Source: Streptomyces cadmiisoli
Lineage (GTDB): Bacteria > Actinomycetota > Actinomycetes > Streptomycetales > Streptomycetaceae
Reading direction: 5' to 3'
DNA: 64,000 nucleotides
NCBI RefSeq assembly: GCF_003261055.1
Contig: NZ_CP030073.1
Coordinates: 4,340,001 to 4,404,000, forward strand
Shown in pieces: positions 53,493 to 62,048 of the stretch. The position numbers and the translations under genes are program-made. The notes beneath the pieces were generated by a model. It did no database searches and had not been told where the DNA came from. It was given only the letters and a program-made list of their open reading frames with translations. Every line of letters starts with the position of its first letter. Position 1 is the stretch's first letter.

Positions 53493-55237
53493 GGCGTTCC
53501 TTCTCCTGGCGCGTCGGTGGGTGGGGGTTCGGCGGGGGCGGCGGAGTCGCCCATGTGATCGCGGCGGTCAGGGCCGTCGGAGCGGTCGGAGTGGTCGGAG
53601 CGGTCCGGGCCGTCGGAGCGCTCGGAGTGATGAGGGCCGTCGAAGCGCTCGGAGCGATGGGGACCGTCGGGGTGGTCGGGGCCGTCGGAATTCCGCTGGA
53701 CGGCGGGAGTCTCGGAGGAATCCGGGGACTCATCCGGGCATGCCACGAGCAGGGCGTCCGGCTCCGAGCCAGGGGGCGGGAAGTGCAGCTCCGGTACGGG
53801 GTGCCGGGCATCGGCAGTGGTGCCGTCGCCCGCTCTCCGAAAGCCTTCCGGCGGTCGGCGGCCGTCTCGTGGGAGGAACGCCGACACCGCGAAGCCGCCG
53901 TGCAGGGTTCTGGCCGCCGTGACGTGGCCGCCGAGCATGCCCGCGCGTTCGCGCATGCCGAGCAGGCCGTGGCCGGCGCCGGGCGAGGGCTGGACCGGGT
54001 GCCGGGGACGGGAGTTGATCACCCCGAGGTACAGGCCCTCGGTGAAGTGGGTGAGCTCGACCCGTACATCGGAGCCCGGAGCGTGCCGCAGGGCGTTGCT
54101 CAGAGCTTCCTGGACTATCCGGTACGCCGACAGCTCGACACCCGGCGAATAGGGCGGCTCGGGCTCGCCGCGGATGTCGGTGACGACGTGCAGTCCGGCG
54201 GCGCGGGTGTTCTCGATGAGGGCGTCGAGCCGGTCGAGCGTGGGCTGCGGGGCGTTGGGGGCGAAGCCGGTGCCGGCCGCGCCCAGCCCGTAGGGGTCCT
54301 CGGGGTTCTCGGAGCGCAGGACGCCGAGGACGCGGCGCAGTTCGGTGAGGGCGTCCAGCGCGTTCTGCCGGATACCCGCGAGGTTGTCCTTCAACTCCTC
54401 GGGCGGGTCCTTCACCAGGTGCGGGGCGACCTGGGCCTGGATGGAGATCACCGACATGTGGTGCGCGACCACGTCGTGCAGTTCGCGCGCGATCCGGTTG
54501 CGCTCCTCCAGCAGCGTGCGGCGGGCGCGTTCGTCCGCGGTGATGCCGGCCTGCTCCACGAGTTGGTTCCTGGCAACCCTGCGGCCCCTGATCGCGGTAC
54601 CGAGCAGGACGACACCGGTGAACAGCGCCACGGCGAGTGTGCCCGTCGGCGTGTACTCGGCGGCCCCGACGACCCCCTGGAGCACCCAGGTCACCAGAGC
54701 CGTCAGGGCCAGCGCGGTGGCGGACGCGCGGGTGGGCACGCGCAGCGCGAGCAGGAACAGCACCGCGCAGTGCGCGATCATGCTGGTCACGCCCCACGGC
54801 CACTCCGGTTCGGTCGGGAGGTCACCGGCGAGCAGATGCATCCGGCCGCCCATCGCCGCGACGGCCGTGACCCACAGGGACAGCCACCAGGCGGGAACCG
54901 GCCACCACGCCGCCAGCGCCACCGCCAGGCCCTGGCCCGCCGCGCAGAGCAGACCGAAGTCCGTACCCAGTCCGTAGCCGGTGGCCATCTGCTCCGCGTT
55001 GACGAGCAGACTTCCGACGCCGCCGAGGACGAACAGGCTGTGCGGCAGCCAGCGCAGCCACACCGACGGCGGCATGGGATCGGGCGTGGTGGTCCACAAC
55101 TCGTCGCGCAGTCCGCGCAGCCAGTGCGGGACGCCGCGCGTCAGAAAGCGGCGGAGCGTGGTTCGGTCCGTGGATCCCGGTGAACCCACCGCCCCTCGCC
55201 GCCACTTCGGCTCCTCCGGTGCGCCCCTGCCCTTCAT
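53489..55237 (-). CDS. HisKA_3 sensor histidine kinase with repetitive tail (system B)
   Basis: 582-residue membrane kinase. Seen: membrane segments over about 60-225, His254 in ARELHDVVAHHMSVISIQAQ, HATPase (VQEALSNALRHAPGSDVRVE, GHGLLGMRERAGML), and after about residue 470 a long disordered tail ending in Asp/Ser/His/Arg/Pro/Gly repeats (DGPxxSERSDGP type). Related to system A kinase but with this extra tail. ATG 55237 chosen over a longer frame because the upstream part is low complexity and would overlap the acyltransferase. It follows the acyltransferase stop by 10 bases. Confidence 0.9.
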   Translation of the reverse strand: MKGRGAPEEPKWRRGAVGSPGSTDRTTLRRFLTRGVPHWLRGLRDELWTTTPDPMPPSVWLRWLPHSLFVLGGVGSLLVNAEQMATGYGLGTDFGLLCAAGQGLAVALAAWWPVPAWWLSLWVTAVAAMGGRMHLLAGDLPTEPEWPWGVTSMIAHCAVLFLLALRVPTRASATALALTALVTWVLQGVVGAAEYTPTGTLAVALFTGVVLLGTAIRGRRVARNQLVEQAGITADERARRTLLEERNRIARELHDVVAHHMSVISIQAQVAPHLVKDPPEELKDNLAGIRQNALDALTELRRVLGVLRSENPEDPYGLGAAGTGFAPNAPQPTLDRLDALIENTRAAGLHVVTDIRGEPEPPYSPGVELSAYRIVQEALSNALRHAPGSDVRVELTHFTEGLYLGVINSRPRHPVQPSPGAGHGLLGMRERAGMLGGHVTAARTLHGGFAVSAFLPRDGRRPPEGFRRAGDGTTADARHPVPELHFPPPGSEPDALLVACPDESPDSSETPAVQRNSDGPDHPDGPHRSERFDGPHHSERSDGPDRSDHSDRSDGPDRRDHMGDSAAPAEPPPTDAPGEGTP

Positions 55238-55247
55238 GCCGCTCACC

Positions 55248-56588
55248 CTAGACAGAGGGTGTCGCCGGCCGGGCACGGTGCGGCTCCTCGGTGGTGGGGT
55301 GATCGGGACGGCCACGGTTCAGACGGATCACCCGGGAGCGGGTGGCTCGTCCGGTTCGAGTGCCGCGTACGGAGCGCGTGCCGCGTACGGGTCGAGTCGC
55401 TCTTCCGGGTCGGGCGGGGTCCGGTCCGCGGGAGCGGAACGCTCCCTGGCACAGCACGAGGGCGAGTACGAAGACCGGGAGCCAGACGAGGCGGGCCGCG
55501 ACCCAGGTCAGGTCGTCGGGGAGGGTGTGCAGGCCGGGCAGGCGGCCGGCGAGCAGTCCCGTCGCCGTGGTCGCCATCAGGGCGGTCTGGTGCCACAGGA
55601 ACACCGTCATCGCGGAGAGGTTGAGCAGGGCGACCGCGGCCCAGGCCGACGGCCGGCACATCACCCGGCGCAGCCGCTCGCGCAGCAGCAGGGCGAGACC
55701 GCACTGGGCCAGCCCGAAGGCGACGGCTGCCAGGGTCGGCGGGTTGAGGTTGGAGACCGCTTCGCCCGGCACTCCGACCATCGACGCGGGATACCCGGCC
55801 CAGGCCACCAGCACCACGGCCGCCCCCGCCCCGCCGACCAGCAGGATCCACCCGGCCCGGCGACGCTCCAGCTCGCCCCGGGTCCAGGCCGCGCCCAGGG
55901 TGTACGGCACGAGCCAGCCCGCGACCACGTTCACCCAGCCCAGCCAGGAGGGGCCGCCGAAGCCGAAGCGCACCAGGTCCACATGGAGCACGACGGCCAG
56001 TGGCCAGAGCGGATTGACCCGGGTGAGCAGCGGCGTCGCGGCGGTCAGCGCGGCGAGCACCAGCAGGAACCACAAGGGCGACAGGGCGAGCTTCACCAGG
56101 GTGCGCACGGTGGTGAACTCGGCCTCCGTGAGCAGGAGCCCGACCGTGGCCGACGCCCACAGGGCGATGACCGCGGCCACCGGCACGAAGAGTCTGGCGA
56201 GCCGATCGGCCAGCCACCGGCCGTACGTCGTACCGCGTGCTCGCGCCGAGGCGTGGCTCCGGGTGGCTACGTGCCCACCCACCAGGAAGAACACGGCGAG
56301 AGTCTGGAAGACCCAGGAGATCGGGGCGAGCCACGGCATGTACCGCAACGGGCTGGACGCGCGCAGCACGCCGCCGTCCGCCACCAGCGCGGTCACCAGC
56401 CAGTGGCCGAGCACCACGCCGAGGATCGCGAAGGCCCGCAGGGCGTCGACCGCGCGGTCCCGGTCGACGGGCGTGGCCGAGTCGATCCGGTCGGCGGCCG
56501 AGCCGATCCGGTCGGCTCCCTTCCGCACGACGTGCAGCACGACATCGGGCGGCCCGGCTAGTGGCGGGCGTGCAATGGGGTCAGCCAC
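55248..56588 (-). CDS. Acyltransferase family 3 membrane protein
   Basis: 446-residue polytopic enzyme. Seen: the family opening RDRAVDALRAFAILGVVLGHWL with the conserved His, a later FFLVGGHVATRS, about ten membrane segments, and a basic Arg/Thr/Pro repetitive tail (RATRPVRGTRSVRGTRTGRA). Transfers acyl groups to sugars or lipids at the envelope; acceptor unknown. The start overlaps the DUF1023 gene stop by 8 bases; the stop is 10 bases from the kinase start. Confidence 0.85.
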   Translation of the reverse strand: MADPIARPPLAGPPDVVLHVVRKGADRIGSAADRIDSATPVDRDRAVDALRAFAILGVVLGHWLVTALVADGGVLRASSPLRYMPWLAPISWVFQTLAVFFLVGGHVATRSHASARARGTTYGRWLADRLARLFVPVAAVIALWASATVGLLLTEAEFTTVRTLVKLALSPLWFLLVLAALTAATPLLTRVNPLWPLAVVLHVDLVRFGFGGPSWLGWVNVVAGWLVPYTLGAAWTRGELERRRAGWILLVGGAGAAVVLVAWAGYPASMVGVPGEAVSNLNPPTLAAVAFGLAQCGLALLLRERLRRVMCRPSAWAAVALLNLSAMTVFLWHQTALMATTATGLLAGRLPGLHTLPDDLTWVAARLVWLPVFVLALVLCQGAFRSRGPDPARPGRATRPVRGTRSVRGTRTGRATRSRVIRLNRGRPDHPTTEEPHRARPATPSV

Positions 56589-57564
56589 GGGTCACCTCCG
56601 AGGTGTCGCCGAGGACGATCCGGGCGAGGTTGGTCAGCGAGACGGAGCCCGGTGAGAAGTAGTCGCTGTGCCCGCCGTCGCCGGCCGCGAAGACCCGCGC
56701 GCCGAAGGCCGGTGACACCGGATCGGTACCGAAGCCGACCTTCGTTCCGAAGAAGTCGGCGCTGACGTGCGGGACGTGGGCGATCCAGTCGTCGGTGCCG
56801 CGTGCCGCCCAGACACGGGCGGTGGTGCGCAGGGCCGCCGCCGATCGCGCACCCGTGCCGGGGCTGCCGATCAGGGCGATGTCGTCGATGTCGTCCACGG
56901 CGGCGGCGGACGCGGCGCCCGCGCAGACCACCGAGCCGTAGGAGTGGCACACCAGCGTGACGCGGGTGCCCGGGCCCGCGATGGTGTGCAGCCCGCGGAT
57001 GAACCGCCTGAGGTCGGGCGCGGCGCGGTCGGCTTCGGTCGTGGTGAGGGCGGTGGTGCTGACGGTGCCCGGTGTCTCGTACCCGAGCCAGGCGACCACG
57101 GCCGTGCGGATGCCGTCGGCGGCCTCGCGGGCGAGCCGTTCGTGCAGGGCGGCGGCCGCCGCGCGGAAACGGGCGTACGTGTCGAGGCCGGTGTCGGAGC
57201 CCGGGACGAGGACAGCGACGCGCTCGGCGCGGGCGAGGTCGCCGAGGACCTCGGTGACGCGGCCCGTGCCACCGCCGTCGAAGGCGAGCAGGGTGCGGGA
57301 GGGTTCGGCCATCGCGCGGTCGGCGGCGGCGCGGCGGTGATGGCCGTGGGCCTCGGCCGTCCGCGCCGCTTCCGCCGCGTTGGCCCGGTTGGCGGCGTAC
57401 GCCTCGTCGAGGGTGGATGCCGTCAGCGGGGCGAGGCGTGCGGGCGCCGGGGCCGGGATCCGGGGCTGGGCAGCGGCGGACAGCGGGAGCACCACCGCGG
57501 CGGTGACGAGCAGGGCGAGGAACGGCCGACGCCACCGCCCGCGCCGACGACCCGACGGGCGCAT
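56581..57564 (-). CDS. DUF1023-type alpha/beta hydrolase, exported
   Basis: 327-residue hydrolase. Seen: signal peptide (RRRGRWRRPFLALLVTAAVV), GSDTGLDTYARFRAAA, and nucleophile Ser208 in LVCHSYGSVVC, the DUF1023 pattern; a candidate His in GDGGHSDYF. ATG 57564 is chosen because it places the signal peptide at the N-terminus; the frame is open to an ATG at 57771 with a better ribosome site (GGAAGGG), which would add an Ala/Gly-rich stretch, so the start is uncertain. Probably the first gene of the acyltransferase/kinase run. Confidence 0.8.
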   Translation of the reverse strand: MRPSGRRRGRWRRPFLALLVTAAVVLPLSAAAQPRIPAPAPARLAPLTASTLDEAYAANRANAAEAARTAEAHGHHRRAAADRAMAEPSRTLLAFDGGGTGRVTEVLGDLARAERVAVLVPGSDTGLDTYARFRAAAAALHERLAREAADGIRTAVVAWLGYETPGTVSTTALTTTEADRAAPDLRRFIRGLHTIAGPGTRVTLVCHSYGSVVCAGAASAAAVDDIDDIALIGSPGTGARSAAALRTTARVWAARGTDDWIAHVPHVSADFFGTKVGFGTDPVSPAFGARVFAAGDGGHSDYFSPGSVSLTNLARIVLGDTSEVTRG

Positions 57565-57952
57565 CCACTGAACCGCAGCCGCACCTCGACCGCCGGCCGC
57601 ACCCCCGCAGAAGGCCCCAGCCACCCGCCCGCCCTCAGCCGCACCCCCGGCGACACCCGCAGCCACGCACCGAGCCCCAGCCCCAACGCCCGACTCAGCC
57701 CTAGCCCCCGCCCCAGCCCCCGCCCGAGCAGCCCCAAAGCCCATGGTCCGTCCCCCAGTCCGCCCGTCCATCGGGCCCTTCCGGACTGGAAGTTACGGAT
57801 CGGCGCTCGTCACTCGCGTCCCGCCAGGGAGCTCACCTGCGCCGTAGCTCCGAGGTATTACGGGTACGACCACCCACCGCAACACGACCACTCACCACAG
57901 GCCGCGCCTGCGCCACGCACCTTCGCCTTCACCTTCACCTTCATCTTCGCCT
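57565..57952. other. Gap with low-complexity C-rich DNA and CTTCAC hexamers
   Basis: About 390 bases. It may hold the true N-terminus of the DUF1023 gene up to 57771; beyond that there is C-rich low-complexity DNA and six degenerate copies of CCTTCAC/CCTTCGC (about 57920-57958) running into the stop of the next gene. No other gene seen. Confidence 0.5.
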
Positions 57953-58930
57953 TCACCACGCCAGCTGCGCGATCTCCTCCGCCACCACGGCGCACGCGTC
58001 GGCCGCCGGGTCGATCAACGGGAAGTGGCCGACGTCCTCCAGCAGGGTCAGGCCGACGACCTCGCCCGCCTTCGCCGCAGCGTCCGCGTACGACTCGGCG
58101 ACCGCCTGCGGGACGTCCTCATCGGCGCGGCCCTGGACCAGCGTGGTCGCGATGCCCGTGGGCAGCAGGAGCGCCGGATCGGCGAACGGCCGGCGCTCGG
58201 CGAACTCCCCGCCGGAACCGGTCCCGGACAGCAGTTGCCGTACCGCCCCGCCGCAGACCTCCAGCTTGTCGGCCACCGCGAGGTCGGCGATCGGCGCGAG
58301 CGCGACCACGCCGCGCAGCGGTGCCGGCCGGTCGGTCCGCCACGGCGAGCCGGCCGGCAGTACGTGCCGGGCCGCCGCCCACAGCGCCAGGTGGCCGCCC
58401 GCCGAGTGGCCCGTGATCACCGTGCGGCGCGGGTCCGCCTGCGGCAGGACCTCCCTCAGGAGCGCGGGGAGGGCGTCGAGCGCGGCGGCGACATCATCGA
58501 ACGTTTCCGGCCACCTCCCGGCGATCGGACCCGTCCCGCCCGGAGCCGATCCGGAACCCGTCTCCGCCTCCCCGGGAGCCCCGGGAGCCTCCCCCGGGCC
58601 CGGCACTGCCGCCCCGCGCCGGTACTCGACACTGGCCACGGCGAACCCGCGCCGGGCCAGGAAGCTCGCGAAGGGGCTGATGTGCCGGCGGTCGTAGGGC
58701 GCACGCCAGGCGCCGCCGTGCAGGACCACCACGAGCGGGGCTGACGCCGGCCCGGCGGGCTCGGCGCCGCACGGGGCGTAGAAGTCGATCACCTGGTCGG
58801 GGTGGTCGCCGTACGCGGCGGTGGAGTCCGGGTCGACGGGCGCGTGCGAGAAGGCCGACTCCTCTTCCGCGGCGGCACGGGCGGCCGCGTCCCTGGCAGG
58901 GACGTTCTCCGGTTCTGCGGCGTCCGGCAT
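57953..58930 (-). CDS. Alpha/beta hydrolase, probable kynurenine formamidase
   Basis: 325-residue esterase-fold enzyme. Seen: HGGAW oxyanion motif near 81-85, nucleophile Ser176 in GHSAGG, Asp270 in GRADEDVP and His302 in VGHFPLID. The HGGAW type matches AFMID-like kynurenine formamidases of eukaryotes rather than the bacterial metal-dependent KynB. The nearby kynureninase and tryptophan dioxygenase genes make N-formylkynurenine the likely substrate. A residue stretch of Pro/Gly/Glu at about 130-150 is a variable loop. Diverges from a TetR gene. Confidence 0.82.
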   Translation of the reverse strand: MPDAAEPENVPARDAAARAAAEEESAFSHAPVDPDSTAAYGDHPDQVIDFYAPCGAEPAGPASAPLVVVLHGGAWRAPYDRRHISPFASFLARRGFAVASVEYRRGAAVPGPGEAPGAPGEAETGSGSAPGGTGPIAGRWPETFDDVAAALDALPALLREVLPQADPRRTVITGHSAGGHLALWAAARHVLPAGSPWRTDRPAPLRGVVALAPIADLAVADKLEVCGGAVRQLLSGTGSGGEFAERRPFADPALLLPTGIATTLVQGRADEDVPQAVAESYADAAAKAGEVVGLTLLEDVGHFPLIDPAADACAVVAEEIAQLAW

Positions 58931-59052
58931 GCTCCAACCTTTCTGCTACGAAACGGATTTGGCGGACCAGGTGCGAAATTCGGCCGTTGGCGGGGACGGT
59001 ATCAGCACGGTGACATGGGCCAACATGGGGATGTCACGCTCGGTGAGGGGTA

Positions 59053-59072
59053 AACGGTTCTGCAGTTTCGTT
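59053..59072. promoter_or_regulatory. Palindromic TetR operator candidate
   Basis: An imperfect 20-bp dyad AACG-N3-CTGCAG-N3-CGTT between the divergent formamidase and TetR genes, 64 bases before the TetR start. A related ACGAAAC half-site lies at 58948-58954 near the formamidase start. Confidence 0.5.
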
Positions 59073-59136
59073 ACGCTCACGGGGTACCCGGCGGGTGGCT
59101 CGTACGGGAGTCCCCGGCCTCGGTGAGGAGCCCGCC

Positions 59137-59742
59137 ATGCCCGTGGAACCCGGCACCGTGCGTCCCGGCGGTCGCACCGCACGCGTGCGTGCGGCCGTGC
59201 TGCGGGCGGCCGAAGACGTGCTGGCCGAGCGGGGGTTCGCCCGTCTCGACCTCGCGGATGTCGCCCGCCGGGCGGAGGTCGGCAAGACCACCGTGTACCG
59301 GCGGTGGGGGTCCGTGACGGGGCTGGTGGCGGATCTGCTGGCGGACATGGCCGAGCGGCCGCTGCCGCGACAGGACACCGGAACCGTGCTGGGGGACCTG
59401 CGGGCCGAGGCGCTGCTGGTGCAGCGGACGCTGGCGGATCCTCGGCAGGAGGCGCTGCTCCGGGCGGTGATCGCGGCGGCCGCGTGCGACGAGCGGACGG
59501 CCGCGGCGCTGCGGCACCTCCACGACGTACGGGTGGCGGAGTGGGCGCCGTGCGTCGAACAGGGGCTGGCCCGCGGTGAGTTGCCGCGGGGGACGGACCC
59601 GCACGCGGTGGTGCGGGCCGTGTCGGCGCCGCTCTGCTACGGAGTGCTGACGAGCGGCCTGGTCCCCGACGTCCCCGCCGCGGAGCGCGCGGCGCAAGCC
59701 GCGTACACGGCCGCCGCGGCGGGGGTGTACGTCGTCGAGTGA
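59137..59742 (+). CDS. TetR-family regulator
   Basis: 201-residue repressor. Seen: RVRAAVLRAAEDVLAERGFA and VARRAEVGKTTVYRRWGSVT, the helix-turn-helix of the family, then an all-helical ligand domain with a Cys-containing stretch. ATG 59137 has GAGGAG 7 nt upstream. Lies between the formamidase and kynureninase genes on the opposite strand; a ligand from the pathway, such as kynurenine, is plausible but untested. Confidence 0.88.
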   Translation: MPVEPGTVRPGGRTARVRAAVLRAAEDVLAERGFARLDLADVARRAEVGKTTVYRRWGSVTGLVADLLADMAERPLPRQDTGTVLGDLRAEALLVQRTLADPRQEALLRAVIAAAACDERTAAALRHLHDVRVAEWAPCVEQGLARGELPRGTDPHAVVRAVSAPLCYGVLTSGLVPDVPAAERAAQAAYTAAAAGVYVVE

Positions 59743-59853
59743 GGCCCGCCCGACGGCCCCGCCCCACCCGGACAAGGCCACCGGCACCCCACCAAAGGGG
59801 AGGGCACCGGCCCCCGGAGGAACCGGCACCCACCCAAGCGGACCCCGCCGCCG

Positions 59854-61050
59854 TTACCCCTCCAGCACCTCCGCCAGCACTCGCGCCGCCCGCTGCACAT
59901 CCGTGAAGCCCATGTACAGCGGCGTGAAGCCGAAGCGCAGGACGTCGGGGTGGCGGAAGTCGCCGACCACACCGCGCTCGATCAGGCGCTCCATCACCTC
60001 TCCCGCGTCCGCGCAGCGCAGCGCCACCTGGCTGCCGCGTTCCTCGTGCGCGACCGGTGTCAGTGACTCGACGCGGCCCTCGGGGACGTACTCCCGCACG
60101 CACTCCAGGAAGAAGTCCGTCAGCGCGAGGGACTTGGCCCGCACCGCCTCGACGCGAACGCCGTCCCACACCTCCAGCGCGGCCTCCAGGGCGAGCATCG
60201 ACAGGATGTCGGGGGTGCCCACGCGCCCGCGTACCGCGCCGGTGCCCGGCTCGTACTCGCTGCGCATGCCGAACGGCTCGGCGTGCGAGTTCCAGCCCGG
60301 CAGGGGCGAGTCGAAGCGGTCGTGGAGACCGGCCCGTACGTAGAGGTACGCGGGCGAACCCGGGCCCCCGTTGAGGTACTTGTACGTGCAGCCGACCGCC
60401 AGGTCCACGCCGTGCTCGTCCAGCCCGACCGGCAGCGCGCCCGCGCTGTGGCACAGGTCCCACACCGACACCGCGCCGGCCGCGCGCACGGCGGCCGTCA
60501 GACCGGGCAGGTCGTGCAGCCGGCCCGTGCGGTAGTCGACATGGTTCAGCAGGACCGCGGCCGTCCGCCCGGACAGGGCCGCGGGCACCTCGTCGGGCGC
60601 CACCGGCCGCAGCGTGCTGCCGGTCAGCCGGGCCGCGGACTCGGCGATGTAGCCGTCCGTGGGGAACGTGGTCGCGTCGACGAGGATCTCGTCGCGGCCG
60701 TCACCGGCCATGCGGACCGCCGCCACCAGCGCCTTGAAGACGTTGACGCTGGTCGAGTCGCCGACCACGATCTGCCCGGGTGCCGCGCCGACCAGCGGGG
60801 CGATCCGGTCGCCGATCCGCTCGGGCGCCGTCCACCAGCCGCTCTCGGTCCAGGAGCGGATCCGCAGCTCGCCCCACTGGCGGCGGACGACGTCCTCGAC
60901 CCGGCCCGGCACACCCACCGGCAGCGCGCCGAGCGAGTTGCCGTCCAGGTAGACCGCGTCGTCACGGTCGTCGAGCACGAACTCTGCGCGCTTGGCGCCC
61001 AGTTCGTCCTCGGCGTCCAGCTTCTTCGCGCGCGTCTCCGGATCAGACAT
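59854..61050 (-). CDS. kynU: Kynureninase
   Basis: 398-residue PLP enzyme that cleaves kynurenine to anthranilate and alanine. Seen: DGNSLGALP at 35-43 (substrate and phosphate site), VDYRTGRLHDLPGLTAAV, VWDLCHSAGALPVGLD, and Schiff-base Lys224 in GCTYKYLNGGPGSPAY. Complete length. Its start overlaps the tdo stop by 8 bases, so the two are coupled. Anthranilate can feed tryptophan synthesis or antibiotics. Confidence 0.95.
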   Translation of the reverse strand: MSDPETRAKKLDAEDELGAKRAEFVLDDRDDAVYLDGNSLGALPVGVPGRVEDVVRRQWGELRIRSWTESGWWTAPERIGDRIAPLVGAAPGQIVVGDSTSVNVFKALVAAVRMAGDGRDEILVDATTFPTDGYIAESAARLTGSTLRPVAPDEVPAALSGRTAAVLLNHVDYRTGRLHDLPGLTAAVRAAGAVSVWDLCHSAGALPVGLDEHGVDLAVGCTYKYLNGGPGSPAYLYVRAGLHDRFDSPLPGWNSHAEPFGMRSEYEPGTGAVRGRVGTPDILSMLALEAALEVWDGVRVEAVRAKSLALTDFFLECVREYVPEGRVESLTPVAHEERGSQVALRCADAGEVMERLIERGVVGDFRHPDVLRFGFTPLYMGFTDVQRAARVLAEVLEG

Positions 61051-61873
61051 GCGACCTCGCCGTCCACAGCTCAGGGAAAACGTTCTTGCGGGCTCGCTTC
61101 TCCAGCCAGGCGACCCCGGCGGAGCCGCCCGTGCCCGGCTTGGCGCCCATCGCGCGCCGGGTGGCGACCAGGTGGTCGTTGCGCCAGCGCCAGACCAGCT
61201 CCCCGACGTCGGTCAGCGCCTCGCCGAGGCGGGCGAGTTCGTCGTTCTGGTCGCCGGAGTAGACGGCGGTCCACGCCGCCTCCACCTCCGCCGACGGCTC
61301 GTGGCGCTGCGCGAGGTCGCGCAACAGCACGGAGTCCGGGATGGGGTGCCCGCGCCGGGCGAGCAGCCGCACCACCTCGTCGTACAGGCTCGGCTCGTGC
61401 AGCGCCTTCTCCAGTTCGGCGTACACGCGCGGGGCGCCGCGGTGCGGGACCAGCATGGAGGCGGACTTCTCGCCGAGCAGGAACTCCATCCGGCGGTACA
61501 TCGCCGACTGGAAGCCGGAACCGTCACCCAGGGCGGCGCGGTACGAGTTGAACTGCGCCGGGGTGAGCTGTCCGAGTGGCTTCCAGGAGGCGTTCAGTGC
61601 CTCCAGCTCCCGTACGGAACGTTTCAGCGCGGCCAGCGCGACCGGTACCCGGTCCTCGCGCAGCGCCTTCGCGGCGGTCTCCCACTCATGGACGACTACG
61701 GTGAACCACAGCTCCATGACCTGGGTGGTGACCAGGAAGACCATCTCTCCGGGATCGTCCGAGAGGGTGTGCTGGAGGTGGGTGAGCACGTCCGCCTTGA
61801 CGTAGTCCTCGTAAGGCGTGGTGCCGGCGAAGTCGAGATGCGGGGTCTCGGGCTCGTGAGCCTCGTGGGACAT
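61043..61873 (-). CDS. Tryptophan 2,3-dioxygenase
   Basis: 276-residue haem dioxygenase opening the indole ring of tryptophan to N-formylkynurenine. Seen: TTPYEDYVKADVLTHLQ and the family core EMVFLVTTQVMELWFTVVVH, GSGFQSAMYRRMEFLLGEKS and C-terminal WRWRNDHLVATRRAMGAKPG with TGGSAGVAWL. Standard bacterial length. First gene of the tdo-kynU operon. Two 30-bp direct repeats lie 94-153 bases upstream. Confidence 0.94.
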   Translation of the reverse strand: MSHEAHEPETPHLDFAGTTPYEDYVKADVLTHLQHTLSDDPGEMVFLVTTQVMELWFTVVVHEWETAAKALREDRVPVALAALKRSVRELEALNASWKPLGQLTPAQFNSYRAALGDGSGFQSAMYRRMEFLLGEKSASMLVPHRGAPRVYAELEKALHEPSLYDEVVRLLARRGHPIPDSVLLRDLAQRHEPSAEVEAAWTAVYSGDQNDELARLGEALTDVGELVWRWRNDHLVATRRAMGAKPGTGGSAGVAWLEKRARKNVFPELWTARSHV

Positions 61874-61966
61874 CGCTGTCTCCTGTTGTTACTCCGGGTA
61901 GCGGTCCGCCCCTGCCATTGTCGACACGGGGGCCCCGGTCCCCACCCGAATCCTGGGGGATCTCCC

Positions 61967-62026
61967 CGGACCCCGCAAGGCCCACCCGGTCACAGGCGGA
62001 CCCCGCAAGGCCCGCCCGGTCACAGG
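61967..62026. repeat. 30-bp direct repeat pair upstream of tdo
   Basis: Two adjacent copies of a 30-bp unit (61967-61996, 61997-62026) differing at one base, core CGGACCCCGCAAGGCCC and GGTCACAGG. They lie between the DUF3151 stop and the tdo start. Could be regulator sites or simple duplication. Confidence 0.9.
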
Positions 62027-62048
62027 CGGGCCTCCCCCGGACCGGAAC

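Noticed and set aside
45991..57564. Secondary-metabolite gene cluster (exporter, P450, regulators, acyltransferase)
   Set aside because: No synthase, ligase or assembly-line gene; the genes look like scattered chromosomal functions.
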